This document shows positions 40,053 to 48,970 of a stretch of DNA of 51,166 nt, piece after piece. The notes under the pieces were generated by a model. It saw nothing but the letters and a program-made list of their open reading frames with translations. It made no database searches and was not told the DNA's origin. Within the stretch, counting starts at the first letter, position 1; every line of letters starts with the position of its first letter. Both the position numbers and the translations under genes were made by a program. The DNA is from Bacteroidales bacterium (lineage in GTDB: Bacteria > Bacteroidota > Bacteroidia > Bacteroidales > JAIPAP01). Location of the stretch: contig JAIPAP010000009.1 in NCBI GenBank assembly GCA_021740045.1, positions 1 to 51,166 on the forward strand, in the 5' to 3' direction.

Positions 40053-43000
40053 ATGAACAACATAAACTCACCGGGTCGATACTCCTCTTTTCTCCAGGAT
40101 AATACCCTGAAAATAATGGATAAGGCCGGTTTTGCCATTTCCTACCAAAAAATGCTCTTTAATGAAAAGCATATTCCAGTTGATATCGAATTCATTGATG
40201 CAAACTCCGCTTTCGAACAATTAAGCGGATCCTCCCATGAAAATTTGATCGGGCAGAATTTAAGCAAGATCACCAAAGGCAACAACCAACAGGTATATCA
40301 ACTGCTTGGGTTCATAAATGAAGCAATAAAGGATCGACCGTCCATACAACTTGATTTTTATGTAAAAGAATCGGAGCAATGGCTGAATATTACCATTACC
40401 GGATTTTCCAACAATGAATTCGCGGCTATTATTCAAGACCTCTCGGTAAGACATAATCAAGGAGAAATTTCTCTTGGTAATATGCAGTTGTTCAATCAAA
40501 TAGAAAATTCCAAGGATGACCGCTTCCGGAAACTGGTTGAAAATTCTACCATAGGCCTCTATCGTACATCACCCGATGGAAAAATTTTAATGGCCAATCC
40601 TGCTCTAATACGATTAATGGGATTTAAATCATTTGAACAATTATCGCAACGCAATCTCGAAAAAGAAGGTTTTGAGCCAAGTTATTCGCGCAAACAGTTT
40701 AAAAAGAAACTTGAAGAAAATGGGGAAGTGCGGGGATTAGAAGCAATTTGGAAAAAACGTGATGGAAGCTGGATTGAGGTGAGGGAAAATGCCCGTACTG
40801 TTAGAAGTAATGATGGAACGGTTTTGTATTACGAAGGAACGGTTGAAGACATAACGGAAAAGAAAGCCGCCGAGCGCCAGCTAAAAAAGCTTAACAATAT
40901 TTTCTATGAGCTGGGCACCGATCCTTTTGAAAACATGCATCTGATTGTACGTAAAACCAATGAGATACTGGGAGGAGTAGCTTCATTGTACAACCGTTTG
41001 GATGAAGCATCCAAATCTCTTGTCGCCTGGTCATCACACAACTTACCCAAAGGTTATAAAAAAGTAGATTCTCCTGACGGGCACATATGTTATAATGCCG
41101 TAATTCAGGGTGATAAAACGCCTGTGGTGCTTGAAGAGCTTAAAGGAACCAAATTTGAAAAAACTGATCCCGGGGTAAGAAAATATGGCCTGAGAGCTTA
41201 TTTAGGCTATCCGGTAAATGTGTATAACAAAACCATTGGCGCCCTCAGCATTGTTGACGATAAACCCCGCAAATTCTCCACCACCGAAGTTGAGATCATC
41301 ACCACACTGGCTAAAGCTTTATCCTTAGAACAGGAACGCGGTGAAAACATCCGCAAGCGCAATGAAAGCGAAAATGCTTTGAGGCAATTCATTCATCAAT
41401 CAAAAGATAGTATTGTGATTATTGATGAAGACCTGAAGATAAGTGAATGGAATATAGCTGCTGAACAACTTTTTGGTTTAACCAAAGAACAAGTGATCGG
41501 AAAAAATGCCTGGGAAGTACATTACAAGTTGGTTCCCGAAGAGCGCAAATCCCAGGTAACTCCCAATGATCTTTACCACCGGTTGATGAGCTTGCGTGAA
41601 AGCAAAAACCCCCCGCCGAATCCGGCAGAACATAAGATACAGTCACCCGGGAAAACAAAGATCGTTCAAACCCATGAATTTCTTATAACCACCGGAGACA
41701 CTACACGGATAGGTTCTATCAGCAGGGATATCACCCGGCAAAAAGAGGCGGAAAACATCATCAAAGCAAGCGAGGAAAAATTCAGGCGGTTTATCAAGGA
41801 AGCGCATGACGGTATGATCCTGGTCGACGAAGAGGGTAAGGTCATTGAATGGAATAAAGGGGAAGAAAATATCACTGGCTACAAAAACGAGGAGGTTGTG
41901 GGAAGAACAATAACGGAGGCTTATGATCTGCTGGTTGATGAGCAACATAAAGATCATAAGCTGTATGGATCTATGAAACGATTTTTACAGGGACAATCAA
42001 GCCCGGAACAATCAAACTTCTACAATCAAGCTTTGGAATCCGTTATTCGTACTAAAAATGGGCAGATCAGAACCATACAGGCAGTAGCATTTCCTTTCGA
42101 TACCGGTAAAGGAACCCGCATCGGAATTGTTCATCACGATATAAGCAGCTTAAAAGAAGCCGAAAAGTATTTGCGGCAAGCCAAGGAAGAAGCTGAAAAA
42201 GCCAGTGACGCCAAAACACGTTTCCTCGCCAATATGAGCCATGAGATCCGTACACCGCTCAATGCCATTATCGGATTTACCGATGTTTTATCGAGCATGG
42301 AGCAAGACGAGGAAAAATACAAGATGATCTCTACCATACAAAACTCAGGGAACTCCTTGCTGGACATTATTAACGACATACTCGACTTATCCAAAGTTGA
42401 AGCCGGACGGCTATCGCTGGAAAAAGAGAATTTCGATGTGGTTCGGTTGATCAGTGAAGTGCGGGAGCATTTCTTACTGCTGGCTGAATCCAAAGACCTC
42501 ACATTGGACTTTAAAAACAATAACGGCAATGAATTGATAATACACCAGGATCCGCTTCGACTACGGCAGGTCATCATGAACCTGGTGAGCAATGCCATCA
42601 AATATACCTCTGAGGGCAGTATTGTTATTTATCTTAAAACCGTTGAGAAAGAAGATAATGGTCATTTTGTGTACATTGCCGTTGAAGATACCGGCATGGG
42701 GATAGGGGAAAATGACCTTGATATAATCTTTTCCGATTTTTACCAGCTCAAACATACTATTACCCGATCAAAACAGGGTACGGGCCTGGGACTAGCCATT
42801 GTGAAAGTATTGGTTGATAAAATGGGGGGAACTGTAAACGTGAAAAGTCAACCTAACAAAGGAAGTACTTTTTCATTTGAAATCCCTTATGAAAAACCTG
42901 TTGGTGAAAAACAACCCAAAGAGGCTTCTACAACGGAAGCAGATGAAGCCAATGATGAAAAACTTAGCCTGCTGTTAGCAGAGGATACCAAATCGAGCCG

Positions 43001-43337
43001 CGATCTAATGAAGGCCTTTTGCAAAAGACAAAATTGGGAACTCGATATTGTGGAAAACGGCAAAGCCGCCCTGGAAAAATTGAGAGAACGCAAATACCAT
43101 CTACTGGTTCTCGATATTCGCATGCCTGAAATGAATGGCTATGAAACCATAAAACAAATTAGGGCTATCGAAAAAGAGTCGGGTGAACGCTTGCCCATAT
43201 TAGCATTAACAGCTTACGCCATGGAATCGGACCGGCAGCATTGCCTGAAGCTGGGGGTTGATGAATATGCAGCCAAACCCCTTCGGTACAAGCAATTTAC
43301 AAATCTCGTAACCAAACTGGTTAAAAATCAATCATAA
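40053..43337 (+). CDS. Hybrid histidine kinase with PAS/GAF sensors and receiver domain
   Basis: The 1094-residue cytoplasmic protein carries a PAS-like domain (about 15-145), PAS-PAC (160-275, ending YYEGTVEDITEKK), GAF (285-430), PAS (445-555) and PAS (565-700). A HisKA domain has the phospho-His in FLANMSHEIRTPLNAIIGF (about 731). HATPase_c follows (MNLVSNAIKYTSEGS, VEDTGMGIGENDL, GTGLGLAIV). The C-terminal receiver has the acceptor Asp in LLVLDIRMPEMNG (about 1020). It passes phosphate His to Asp internally; no HPt or output gene is adjacent. The PAS part is similar in style to the orphan sensor at 15931. Its last 10 bp overlap the convergent peptidase gene. Confidence 0.93.
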   Translation: MNNINSPGRYSSFLQDNTLKIMDKAGFAISYQKMLFNEKHIPVDIEFIDANSAFEQLSGSSHENLIGQNLSKITKGNNQQVYQLLGFINEAIKDRPSIQLDFYVKESEQWLNITITGFSNNEFAAIIQDLSVRHNQGEISLGNMQLFNQIENSKDDRFRKLVENSTIGLYRTSPDGKILMANPALIRLMGFKSFEQLSQRNLEKEGFEPSYSRKQFKKKLEENGEVRGLEAIWKKRDGSWIEVRENARTVRSNDGTVLYYEGTVEDITEKKAAERQLKKLNNIFYELGTDPFENMHLIVRKTNEILGGVASLYNRLDEASKSLVAWSSHNLPKGYKKVDSPDGHICYNAVIQGDKTPVVLEELKGTKFEKTDPGVRKYGLRAYLGYPVNVYNKTIGALSIVDDKPRKFSTTEVEIITTLAKALSLEQERGENIRKRNESENALRQFIHQSKDSIVIIDEDLKISEWNIAAEQLFGLTKEQVIGKNAWEVHYKLVPEERKSQVTPNDLYHRLMSLRESKNPPPNPAEHKIQSPGKTKIVQTHEFLITTGDTTRIGSISRDITRQKEAENIIKASEEKFRRFIKEAHDGMILVDEEGKVIEWNKGEENITGYKNEEVVGRTITEAYDLLVDEQHKDHKLYGSMKRFLQGQSSPEQSNFYNQALESVIRTKNGQIRTIQAVAFPFDTGKGTRIGIVHHDISSLKEAEKYLRQAKEEAEKASDAKTRFLANMSHEIRTPLNAIIGFTDVLSSMEQDEEKYKMISTIQNSGNSLLDIINDILDLSKVEAGRLSLEKENFDVVRLISEVREHFLLLAESKDLTLDFKNNNGNELIIHQDPLRLRQVIMNLVSNAIKYTSEGSIVIYLKTVEKEDNGHFVYIAVEDTGMGIGENDLDIIFSDFYQLKHTITRSKQGTGLGLAIVKVLVDKMGGTVNVKSQPNKGSTFSFEIPYEKPVGEKQPKEASTTEADEANDEKLSLLLAEDTKSSRDLMKAFCKRQNWELDIVENGKAALEKLRERKYHLLVLDIRMPEMNGYETIKQIRAIEKESGERLPILALTAYAMESDRQHCLKLGVDEYAAKPLRYKQFTNLVTKLVKNQS

Positions 43338-45454
43338 GCCGGCTCTACGCCCAAATTCCGGAAGATAAAAGCCCATTTATCAGTTTGCTCATCAATGATC
43401 TTAGAAGTGGGCTTTCCGGCACCGTGTCCGGCCTTGGTTTCTATCCTGATGATCACCGGATCGCCGCCCCTTTTCTTTTCTTGTAAGGTGGCTGCAAACT
43501 TGAACGAATGTGCCGGTACCACCCGATCGTCGTGATCGGCTGTGGTGATCATAGTTGCGGGATATTCAATGCCTTCTTTCAAATTGTGCAGGGGAGAATA
43601 GGCATAAAGATATTCAAACATCTCCTTCGAATCCTCGCTGGTACCGTAATCACCGGCCCAGGCCCAGCCAATGGTGAATTTATGATATCGCAACATATCC
43701 ATAACTCCTACAGCAGGTAATGCAACCCGAAACAATTCAGGGCGCTGTGTCATACAGGCTCCCACCAGCAATCCGCCATTTGAACCACCGGCAATGGCCA
43801 GTTTCTCCGAAGAGGTAAAACCCTTATCAATCAGGTATCCGGCAGCTGAGATAAAATCATCAAACACATTTTGCTTGTTCATTTTAATTCCGGCTTGGTG
43901 CCATTCTTCACCGTATTCACCGCCACCCCTGATATTGGGCAGGGCATAAATGCCGCCGTTCTCCAGAAACACCAAATTACTCAGACTGAAAAACGGGGTA
44001 AGGCTTACATTGAATCCACCGTATCCATATAGCAAGGTAGGATTGGAACCGTCTTTTTTTAAGCCCTTTTTATGGGTAATAAACATGGGCACTTTGGTTC
44101 CGTCTTTGCTTTTGTAAAACACCTGCTCGGTTACAAAGTCATTAGGATTAAAGTCGATATCCGATTCATAATAAACCGACGATTTATTCTTTTCCACATC
44201 ATATTTGTAAATGGTAGCCGGAAAGGTAAAGGAAGTGTAAGCATAAAAAGCAATGTTTTCTTCCTTCTTGCCACTGAAACCAGCCAACGTTCCCAGTCCG
44301 GGCATTTTGATTTCGTCAAGCTTTTTGCCATTATAGGAATACACATAAGCTCTGCTGCTGGCATCTTTCATATATTCGGCTATGAGTTTGCCGCCGGCCA
44401 GGGTTACATCCTGCAATACAATATCTTTTTGCGGGAGGATGGTTTCGCGGTTTTCTTTTCCGGGATTTTCAGGATTGATCAAAACGAGCTTATTTCGGGG
44501 AGCATCCTGGTTGGTCATCATCAGCAGCTTATCACCGATGTTATCGATCACCCGGTTTTCGTGATCAAAGCCTTCCATGATCTTGATAAACTCCGCATCC
44601 GATTTAGACAGATCTTTACAATAAACGGCGTTGCCATGGGTGGATTCACTTTCATTAATGATCAAAAAGTGTTCATCTTCGGTAACCTGCGCATAGTAGT
44701 TGCGAAGTGGCTTTTCTTTGTTTTCGAAGATCAGAATATCTTCACTTTGCTCGGTACCTGCGCGGTGATAATAAACCTTGTGGAATTTGTTCTGTGATGA
44801 TAGCTCCTCGCCTTCTTCCGGCTCAGCATAGCGACTGTAATAAAAGCCACCGTCCTTCCAGGCAATGCCCGAGAATTTCACCCATTCCACCTTATCATCC
44901 AGTTTTTCACCCGAAGGGATCTTACGAATGTGTATCTCCGTCCAGTCGGAACCTGCACGGTTAATGGAATAACCCATGTATTTGCCATCGGTAGAAATGC
45001 TTACCGAGCCCAGGGCAACGGTTCCATCTTTCGATAATTTATTGGGATCGAGGAAAACCCGGGGTTCGGCATCCAGATCATCCTGAATGTACAACACGCT
45101 TTGATCCTGCATGCCGTCATTCTTACGGAAGAAGTAATGATCGCCTCCTTTAAAAGGTACACTGTATTTGGGATAGTCCCAGATGTTTTCAAGACGATTC
45201 CTTATCTTGTCGCGAAAAGGGATGCTTTCAAGATAATTAAAAGTAACCTTGTTTTGCTTTTTAACCCAAGCCTCGGTTTCCGGCGCCCGGTCATCTTCCA
45301 GCCACCGGTAAGGATCGGCCACCTTGGTGCCAAAGTATTCATCAACCGTATCAACCTTCCGGGTTTCAGGATACTCCAGAGGATTTTGTGCGTTCATATG
45401 TTGCGCCATACCAATTGCCATTAATACCAATACTAACTTCGTTATCCTTTTCAT
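43328..45454 (-). CDS. Prolyl oligopeptidase (family S9A)
   Basis: The 708-residue protein starts with a signal-like segment (TKLVLVLMAIGMAQHMNAQN), so it is probably periplasmic. An N-terminal propeller domain (from PYRWLEDDRAPETEAWVKKQ) covers about 70-420. The alpha/beta-hydrolase domain follows, with the nucleophile in AIAGGSNGGLLVGACM (Ser about 558), the acid in TTADHDDRVVPAHSFKFA and the catalytic His in ETKAGHGAGKPTSKII. It cuts after proline in short peptides. The length is typical of the family. The gene stands alone, convergent with the hybrid kinase. Confidence 0.94.
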   Translation of the reverse strand: MKRITKLVLVLMAIGMAQHMNAQNPLEYPETRKVDTVDEYFGTKVADPYRWLEDDRAPETEAWVKKQNKVTFNYLESIPFRDKIRNRLENIWDYPKYSVPFKGGDHYFFRKNDGMQDQSVLYIQDDLDAEPRVFLDPNKLSKDGTVALGSVSISTDGKYMGYSINRAGSDWTEIHIRKIPSGEKLDDKVEWVKFSGIAWKDGGFYYSRYAEPEEGEELSSQNKFHKVYYHRAGTEQSEDILIFENKEKPLRNYYAQVTEDEHFLIINESESTHGNAVYCKDLSKSDAEFIKIMEGFDHENRVIDNIGDKLLMMTNQDAPRNKLVLINPENPGKENRETILPQKDIVLQDVTLAGGKLIAEYMKDASSRAYVYSYNGKKLDEIKMPGLGTLAGFSGKKEENIAFYAYTSFTFPATIYKYDVEKNKSSVYYESDIDFNPNDFVTEQVFYKSKDGTKVPMFITHKKGLKKDGSNPTLLYGYGGFNVSLTPFFSLSNLVFLENGGIYALPNIRGGGEYGEEWHQAGIKMNKQNVFDDFISAAGYLIDKGFTSSEKLAIAGGSNGGLLVGACMTQRPELFRVALPAVGVMDMLRYHKFTIGWAWAGDYGTSEDSKEMFEYLYAYSPLHNLKEGIEYPATMITTADHDDRVVPAHSFKFAATLQEKKRGGDPVIIRIETKAGHGAGKPTSKIIDEQTDKWAFIFRNLGVEPAYD

Positions 45455-45552
45455 GATTCATGTTTTTGTTATAAGACTTCGAAATTAGGGAAAATTGGGG
45501 AATATAAATCAGGATTACACTGAAAACATGGTTACAGTCTTTATGTTTTTGT

Positions 45553-45640
45553 TTCAGGCTTTCAGCCTGAAGGGTTGATTGTTTGATTTTACCACACAGG
45601 GCTTCGCCCTGTGCTGTGATGCAAGAGCCTTTCAGGCTCT
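45553..45640. repeat. Three tandem hairpins in the gap after prolyl oligopeptidase
   Basis: TTCAGGCT-TTC-AGCCTGAA (45553-45571), CACAGGGC-TTC-GCCCTGTG (45595-45613) and AGAGCCT-TTC-AGGCTCT (45624-45640) are perfect hairpins, each with a TTC loop. The last is followed by TTTTTG. They look like members of one REP-like family. Confidence 0.7.
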
Positions 45641-45742
45641 TTTTGTTCAAATAACTGAATACTTTATAGGTAGATTTTTACGATGCCTGAGCTAACTGTT
45701 TTAATTTGCTAAATAAAGAATTTTATTTTCATAGCAGTAACC

Positions 45743-45847
45743 ACAACTTTAAACTTTAAACTTAAAACTTTAGACTTGAAACTCGGAACATGGAACTTGG
45801 AACTCGGAACTCGGAACTTGGAACTTGAAACTTGAAACTCGGAACTC
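45743..45847 (+). repeat. Degenerate heptamer tandem array (GAACTTG-like)
   Basis: About fifteen head-to-tail 7-bp units run as variants of AACTTTA, GAAACTT, GGAACTT and GGAACTC. No coding content is seen. Similar units in inverted orientation lie at the right end of the window (51121-51166). Confidence 0.75.
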
Positions 45848-45898
45848 AATAGATATTTTTTACCTTAGCATGCTTCAAATAAATACAACAATAGAAGT

Positions 45899-46789
45899 AT
45901 GGACAAGAAGATCAAATCAATAACCCTATACCGCATTGATGAGATGCCGGGAGATGAAAAGGATGAGAATACCGTTAAGTTTCGCTATTCGGAATACGAT
46001 GAGAAAGGAAACCTGGTAGTGGAAGAAAACTATGATCAGGAAGGGAATTTTACCGAGCGGTATGAACGAAATTATGATACGGCGGGAAGGCTCATTGAGG
46101 AAGTATATTACCTTGAGGAAGATGAAATGGCCGAGCATAAAACTTATGAGTATGATGAAAACGGAAGGGTAATTAAAGCCCGAAAGCATTATGTGGAAGG
46201 TGAACCGGATGAGATCATCCATGAATACGATGAGAGCGGGAATTTAACCGAACGCATTACGATTAATGAAGATGAGGAACAAGAAGCCCGGGAGCTATTT
46301 GTCTTTGAAAACGGCCGGTTGGTCAAGGAGCAGTATTTTGACGAGGACAATGAGTTGGTTTCGGAGCGGCTCAGTAAATTCGATGAGAATGGAAACCAAG
46401 TGGAATATACGGAATGGAACGCCGATGACCATACCACCACCCGCGAGGTTTATGTGTATGATGATGGCCGGCAGATTGCATCAAAACGTTACAACAATAA
46501 AGGGGAGTTGCTGGAAAAACTTACTTTTGAACTGGATGAAAAAGGTAACCGCAACCGCATAGTTCAGCAATTACCCGACGGGGAAAGCACCATCGTAATC
46601 GAACGGGATGACAATGGGCATGTGGTGAAGCAGGAGGAATACAACAGCGATCAGGAATTAAACAACCGCATTGAGCGGGAACTGGATGAACACGGCAATG
46701 TACTGGAATCGAGGGTTTTTATCGGTAGCCCGGAGCCTGGCATAGGAAAGAGCTACACCATACGCTATGCGTACGAGTACCATGAGTAA
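45899..46789 (+). CDS. Acidic YD-repeat-like protein, 296 aa
   Basis: It has no signal peptide, so it is probably cytoplasmic. It is built of about twelve repeats of 20-22 residues around YDENGRV/YDEKGNL/YDESGNL (FRYSEYDEKGNLVVEENYDQ, KTYEYDENGRVIKARKHYVE, IHEYDESGNLTERITINEDE). This resembles RHS YD repeats and MORN/YwqK-type repeats. The protein is very acidic. Such repeats form beta-ribbons or shells that bind other proteins. No RHS core, toxin tip or catalytic motif is present, so an RHS toxin role is unlikely. The function is unknown. Confidence 0.65.
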   Translation: MDKKIKSITLYRIDEMPGDEKDENTVKFRYSEYDEKGNLVVEENYDQEGNFTERYERNYDTAGRLIEEVYYLEEDEMAEHKTYEYDENGRVIKARKHYVEGEPDEIIHEYDESGNLTERITINEDEEQEARELFVFENGRLVKEQYFDEDNELVSERLSKFDENGNQVEYTEWNADDHTTTREVYVYDDGRQIASKRYNNKGELLEKLTFELDEKGNRNRIVQQLPDGESTIVIERDDNGHVVKQEEYNSDQELNNRIERELDEHGNVLESRVFIGSPEPGIGKSYTIRYAYEYHE

Positions 46790-46859
46790 AATTTAAGTTA
46801 TGAACTAATTGAGGAATAAGGACTATTACCCAAATTGAACGATTCTCGCTCAACGCCTG

Positions 46860-47010
46860 CCCCGATCCCGAAAACTTTCGGGACGGGGATTAAGAAATTG
46901 TAAGCTTTTCACCTCACCCATTCGGTGAAAAGCAACAATTTCTAAATCGGTCCCGACGCTTCGGGATAAGTAAAGCGATTTTTTCCCGATTAGTCGGGAT
47001 TCAAATCGCT
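46860..47010. repeat. Cluster of four palindromes
   Basis: A: CCCCGATCCCGAAAA with TTTCGGGACGGGG. B: AGAAATTGT/ACAATTTCT around GCTTTTCACC/GGTGAAAAGC, a 19-bp stem with a two-base and one-base bulge. C: TCCCGA-CGCT-TCGGGA. D: AGCGATTT/AAATCGCT around TCCCGA/TCGGGA. TCCCGA...TCGGGA recurs in A, C and D and in the RHS insertion at 1978-2003. Confidence 0.65.
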
Positions 47011-47125
47011 CAACTTAGGTATTAGAGAGAATATCTGCCGTTCTTCTTCTTATCATATCAACTATTTGTCGCTTCAATCCTATAAGCGATCCGGCTTCAT
47101 CGACAAAATCAGTATTTTCATCGAA

Positions 47126-47133
47126 TATTTTTG
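47126..47133 (+). promoter_or_regulatory. -7 element of the lipoprotein-lytS-lytTR operon
   Basis: TATTTTTG fits TAnnTTTG, 55 bp before the ATG at 47188. The -33 partner is unclear. Confidence 0.45.
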
Positions 47134-47187
47134 CAATCCGGACTTACGGATGCTTCTTTTGCTTACAGAACATAAAAACATTCAATT

Positions 47188-47823
47188 ATGAAAGCAAAAA
47201 GCATAATATTAATCGGAATCATGGGACTTCTGTTTAGCGGTTGCCTGGTAAAGTCGCTTCATCCTTATTATGAGGAAAGAGATGTAGTATTTAAACCGGA
47301 ACTATTGGGAAGCTATATGGATGCTGATGAAACAGCCTGGAAAATAAGCCGGTACAGCTTTTCAAAGGGATTTATGAAAGGTGATAGTATAGACAATTCC
47401 TATCTTGTGGAAATGCAACAAAAGGATGCCAAGCGCGTATCACGGTTCAACGTTCACCTATTTGAATTGGAAGGCATCAACTACCTTGACTTTGCCCCTA
47501 TTCGTGAAGACCGTGATGAGGTTCTCATGGAGCTTCACCTTGTTCCGGCCCATTCCATTGCCCAAATCGAGATTATTTCCGATAATGAAATTACCATCAG
47601 TTGGTTTGAAGAAGAGTGGCTTACTGATTTATTCAAGGAAAACCGGGTAAAGATAGCTCATGAGGTAATAACTTATACTGATGAACTTGAACCCACTCAA
47701 TATGTGCTAACAGCCGGAACCAGCGAACTGCAAAAATTCCTCATAAAGTATGGCAAGACCAAACTGCCGGCCGAGTGCGATGAATATAACAGCGTATCAT
47801 GCACTACACTAAAGCGCAAGTAA
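47188..47823 (+). CDS. Lipoprotein of unknown function, 211 aa
   Basis: The signal ends in a good lipobox (IGIMGLLFSGCLVKSLHPYY), so the protein should be lipid-anchored after processing at Cys. The body is of mixed composition (GSYMDADETAWKISRYSF, LDFAPIREDRDEVLMELH), and I do not recognise a family. It overlaps or abuts the LytS-type sensor, whose preferred start is 2 bp after this stop. The three-gene order suggests the lipoprotein could influence or be controlled by the sensor-regulator pair. Confidence 0.75.
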   Translation: MKAKSIILIGIMGLLFSGCLVKSLHPYYEERDVVFKPELLGSYMDADETAWKISRYSFSKGFMKGDSIDNSYLVEMQQKDAKRVSRFNVHLFELEGINYLDFAPIREDRDEVLMELHLVPAHSIAQIEIISDNEITISWFEEEWLTDLFKENRVKIAHEVITYTDELEPTQYVLTAGTSELQKFLIKYGKTKLPAECDEYNSVSCTTLKRK

Positions 47824-47825
47824 TA

Positions 47826-48890
47826 ATGAAGATCTTTATGAGAAAATACCTTTTGGCATTTATTCGCAACAGTTTCTCCCAGCATTTGTTATTCTGGGCT
47901 GTTTCGGGCTATGTATTGATGAATATCTTTTCCTTATCAAGTAGTTTTCAACGTATCGATTATCTCTATACGGCTATTTTTATCTTTACCCTGGTTATTC
48001 CGGTGGAGCTGAATCTTTTGGTGTTTATCCCGCGTTTTCTGAAAAGAAAGCATTACATTGTCTATGCTTTGCTATTTATCGCAAGCCTGCATTTTTTTAG
48101 CTTCTTCAACCAATTATTCTTCCGTCATCTTGTCGATTACATATTCCCCGGCTACTATTTTATATCCTATTACAGTTTTAGCGATATCCTGAAATTTTTC
48201 CTGGTATTTATGGGACTAACTACCTTGCTTCATTTGTCGAAGGAATGGTTTGAACTTAATGAGGCCAGGCAAAAACTTATTATTCTTGAAAAAGAAAAAA
48301 CCGAAGCCGAATTGAGAGCCCTGATCAATCAGGTTAACCCGCACTTTTTATTTAACAGCTTGAATGTATTATACTCACTTACCAAGAGCAAGCGGAAAGA
48401 GGCTCCTGAAGCCATACTTAAATTATCGGATATTTTGCGTTATGTTATTTATGATTCCTTGATGGAAGAAATAAAGCTCGGTTCGGAGATAAAACTGATA
48501 AATGATTATATTGATCTTCAACGTTTTCGTACAAATGCTGACAATAGTATTTCTTTCAAAACCGAGGTGGATGATGATCAGATGATGATAGCTCCTATGT
48601 TATGTTTACCTTTGATAGAGAATAGCTTTAAACATGGGTTAAAAGCTGAGGTTAAGGATATCTTTTTAATTGCCATGATGAAAGCAAAAAGCGGAATTTT
48701 CAGGTTTGAGGTGGAAAACAATAGGGGATATGTCGATGAAATGCTGGATAAGGACCCGGGAGGAGTTGGGCTTAAGAATATTCAACATAGACTGGAATTG
48801 CTCTATCCCGGCAGGCATAGCTTTACCATAAGGAAGACCAACAGGGTATTTAAGGTCATAATGGAAATACAGAAAAACAAATTAAGTTAA
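47826..48890 (+). CDS. LytS/YehU-type membrane sensor histidine kinase
   Basis: The 354-residue protein from MKIFMRKYLLAFIR has four membrane segments in the first 150 residues (LLFWAVSGYVLMNIFSLSS, IFIFTLVIPVELNLLVFI, IVYALLFIASLHFFSFF, ILKFFLVFMGLTTLL). A coiled linker follows, then a HisKA_7TM/His_kinase domain with the phospho-acceptor in ALINQVNPHFLFNSLNVLYS (His about 172). The ATP-binding half has APMLCLPLIENSFKHGL and PGGVGLKNIQHRLELLYPG. It relays a signal to a LytTR regulator. ATG at 47799 would overlap the lipoprotein gene by 25 bp and is less likely. It is followed by its regulator after 80 bp. Confidence 0.9.
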   Translation: MKIFMRKYLLAFIRNSFSQHLLFWAVSGYVLMNIFSLSSSFQRIDYLYTAIFIFTLVIPVELNLLVFIPRFLKRKHYIVYALLFIASLHFFSFFNQLFFRHLVDYIFPGYYFISYYSFSDILKFFLVFMGLTTLLHLSKEWFELNEARQKLIILEKEKTEAELRALINQVNPHFLFNSLNVLYSLTKSKRKEAPEAILKLSDILRYVIYDSLMEEIKLGSEIKLINDYIDLQRFRTNADNSISFKTEVDDDQMMIAPMLCLPLIENSFKHGLKAEVKDIFLIAMMKAKSGIFRFEVENNRGYVDEMLDKDPGGVGLKNIQHRLELLYPGRHSFTIRKTNRVFKVIMEIQKNKLS

Positions 48891-48970
48891 GGTGTAACTT
48901 TGATTCTTGGAAAGTAATATAAACCATACAAAGATTAATAAGGTAAGCTTAACATAAAAGGATTAACGGA

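Larger units (their letters stand above)
45455..45898. other. Gene-free region rich in short repeats
   Basis: It contains the hairpin cluster 45553-45640 and the heptamer array 45743-45847. TACCTTAG near 45860 is a weak (one-mismatch) -7 candidate for the next gene. No gene is seen. Confidence 0.5.
46790..47187. other. Gene-free region with four tandem hairpins
   Basis: Hairpins lie at 46860-46888, 46893-46943, 46951-46966 and 46974-47010, bordered by direct repeats TCGCTCAAC (46846-46854 and 47006-47014). The next gene has a -7 match TATTTTTG at 47126-47133. Confidence 0.55.

Noticed and set aside
42134-42601. 155-codon minus-strand frame inside the hybrid kinase gene
   Set aside because: It is the antisense shadow of the HisKA/HATPase coding region, with a Ser-rich composition typical of such shadows.
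44072-44797. 241-codon plus-strand frame inside the prolyl oligopeptidase gene
   Set aside because: It is the antisense shadow of a well-conserved enzyme gene.
45899-46789. RHS toxin
   Set aside because: YD-like repeats are present, but there is no signal peptide, no RHS core motif and no toxin tip.
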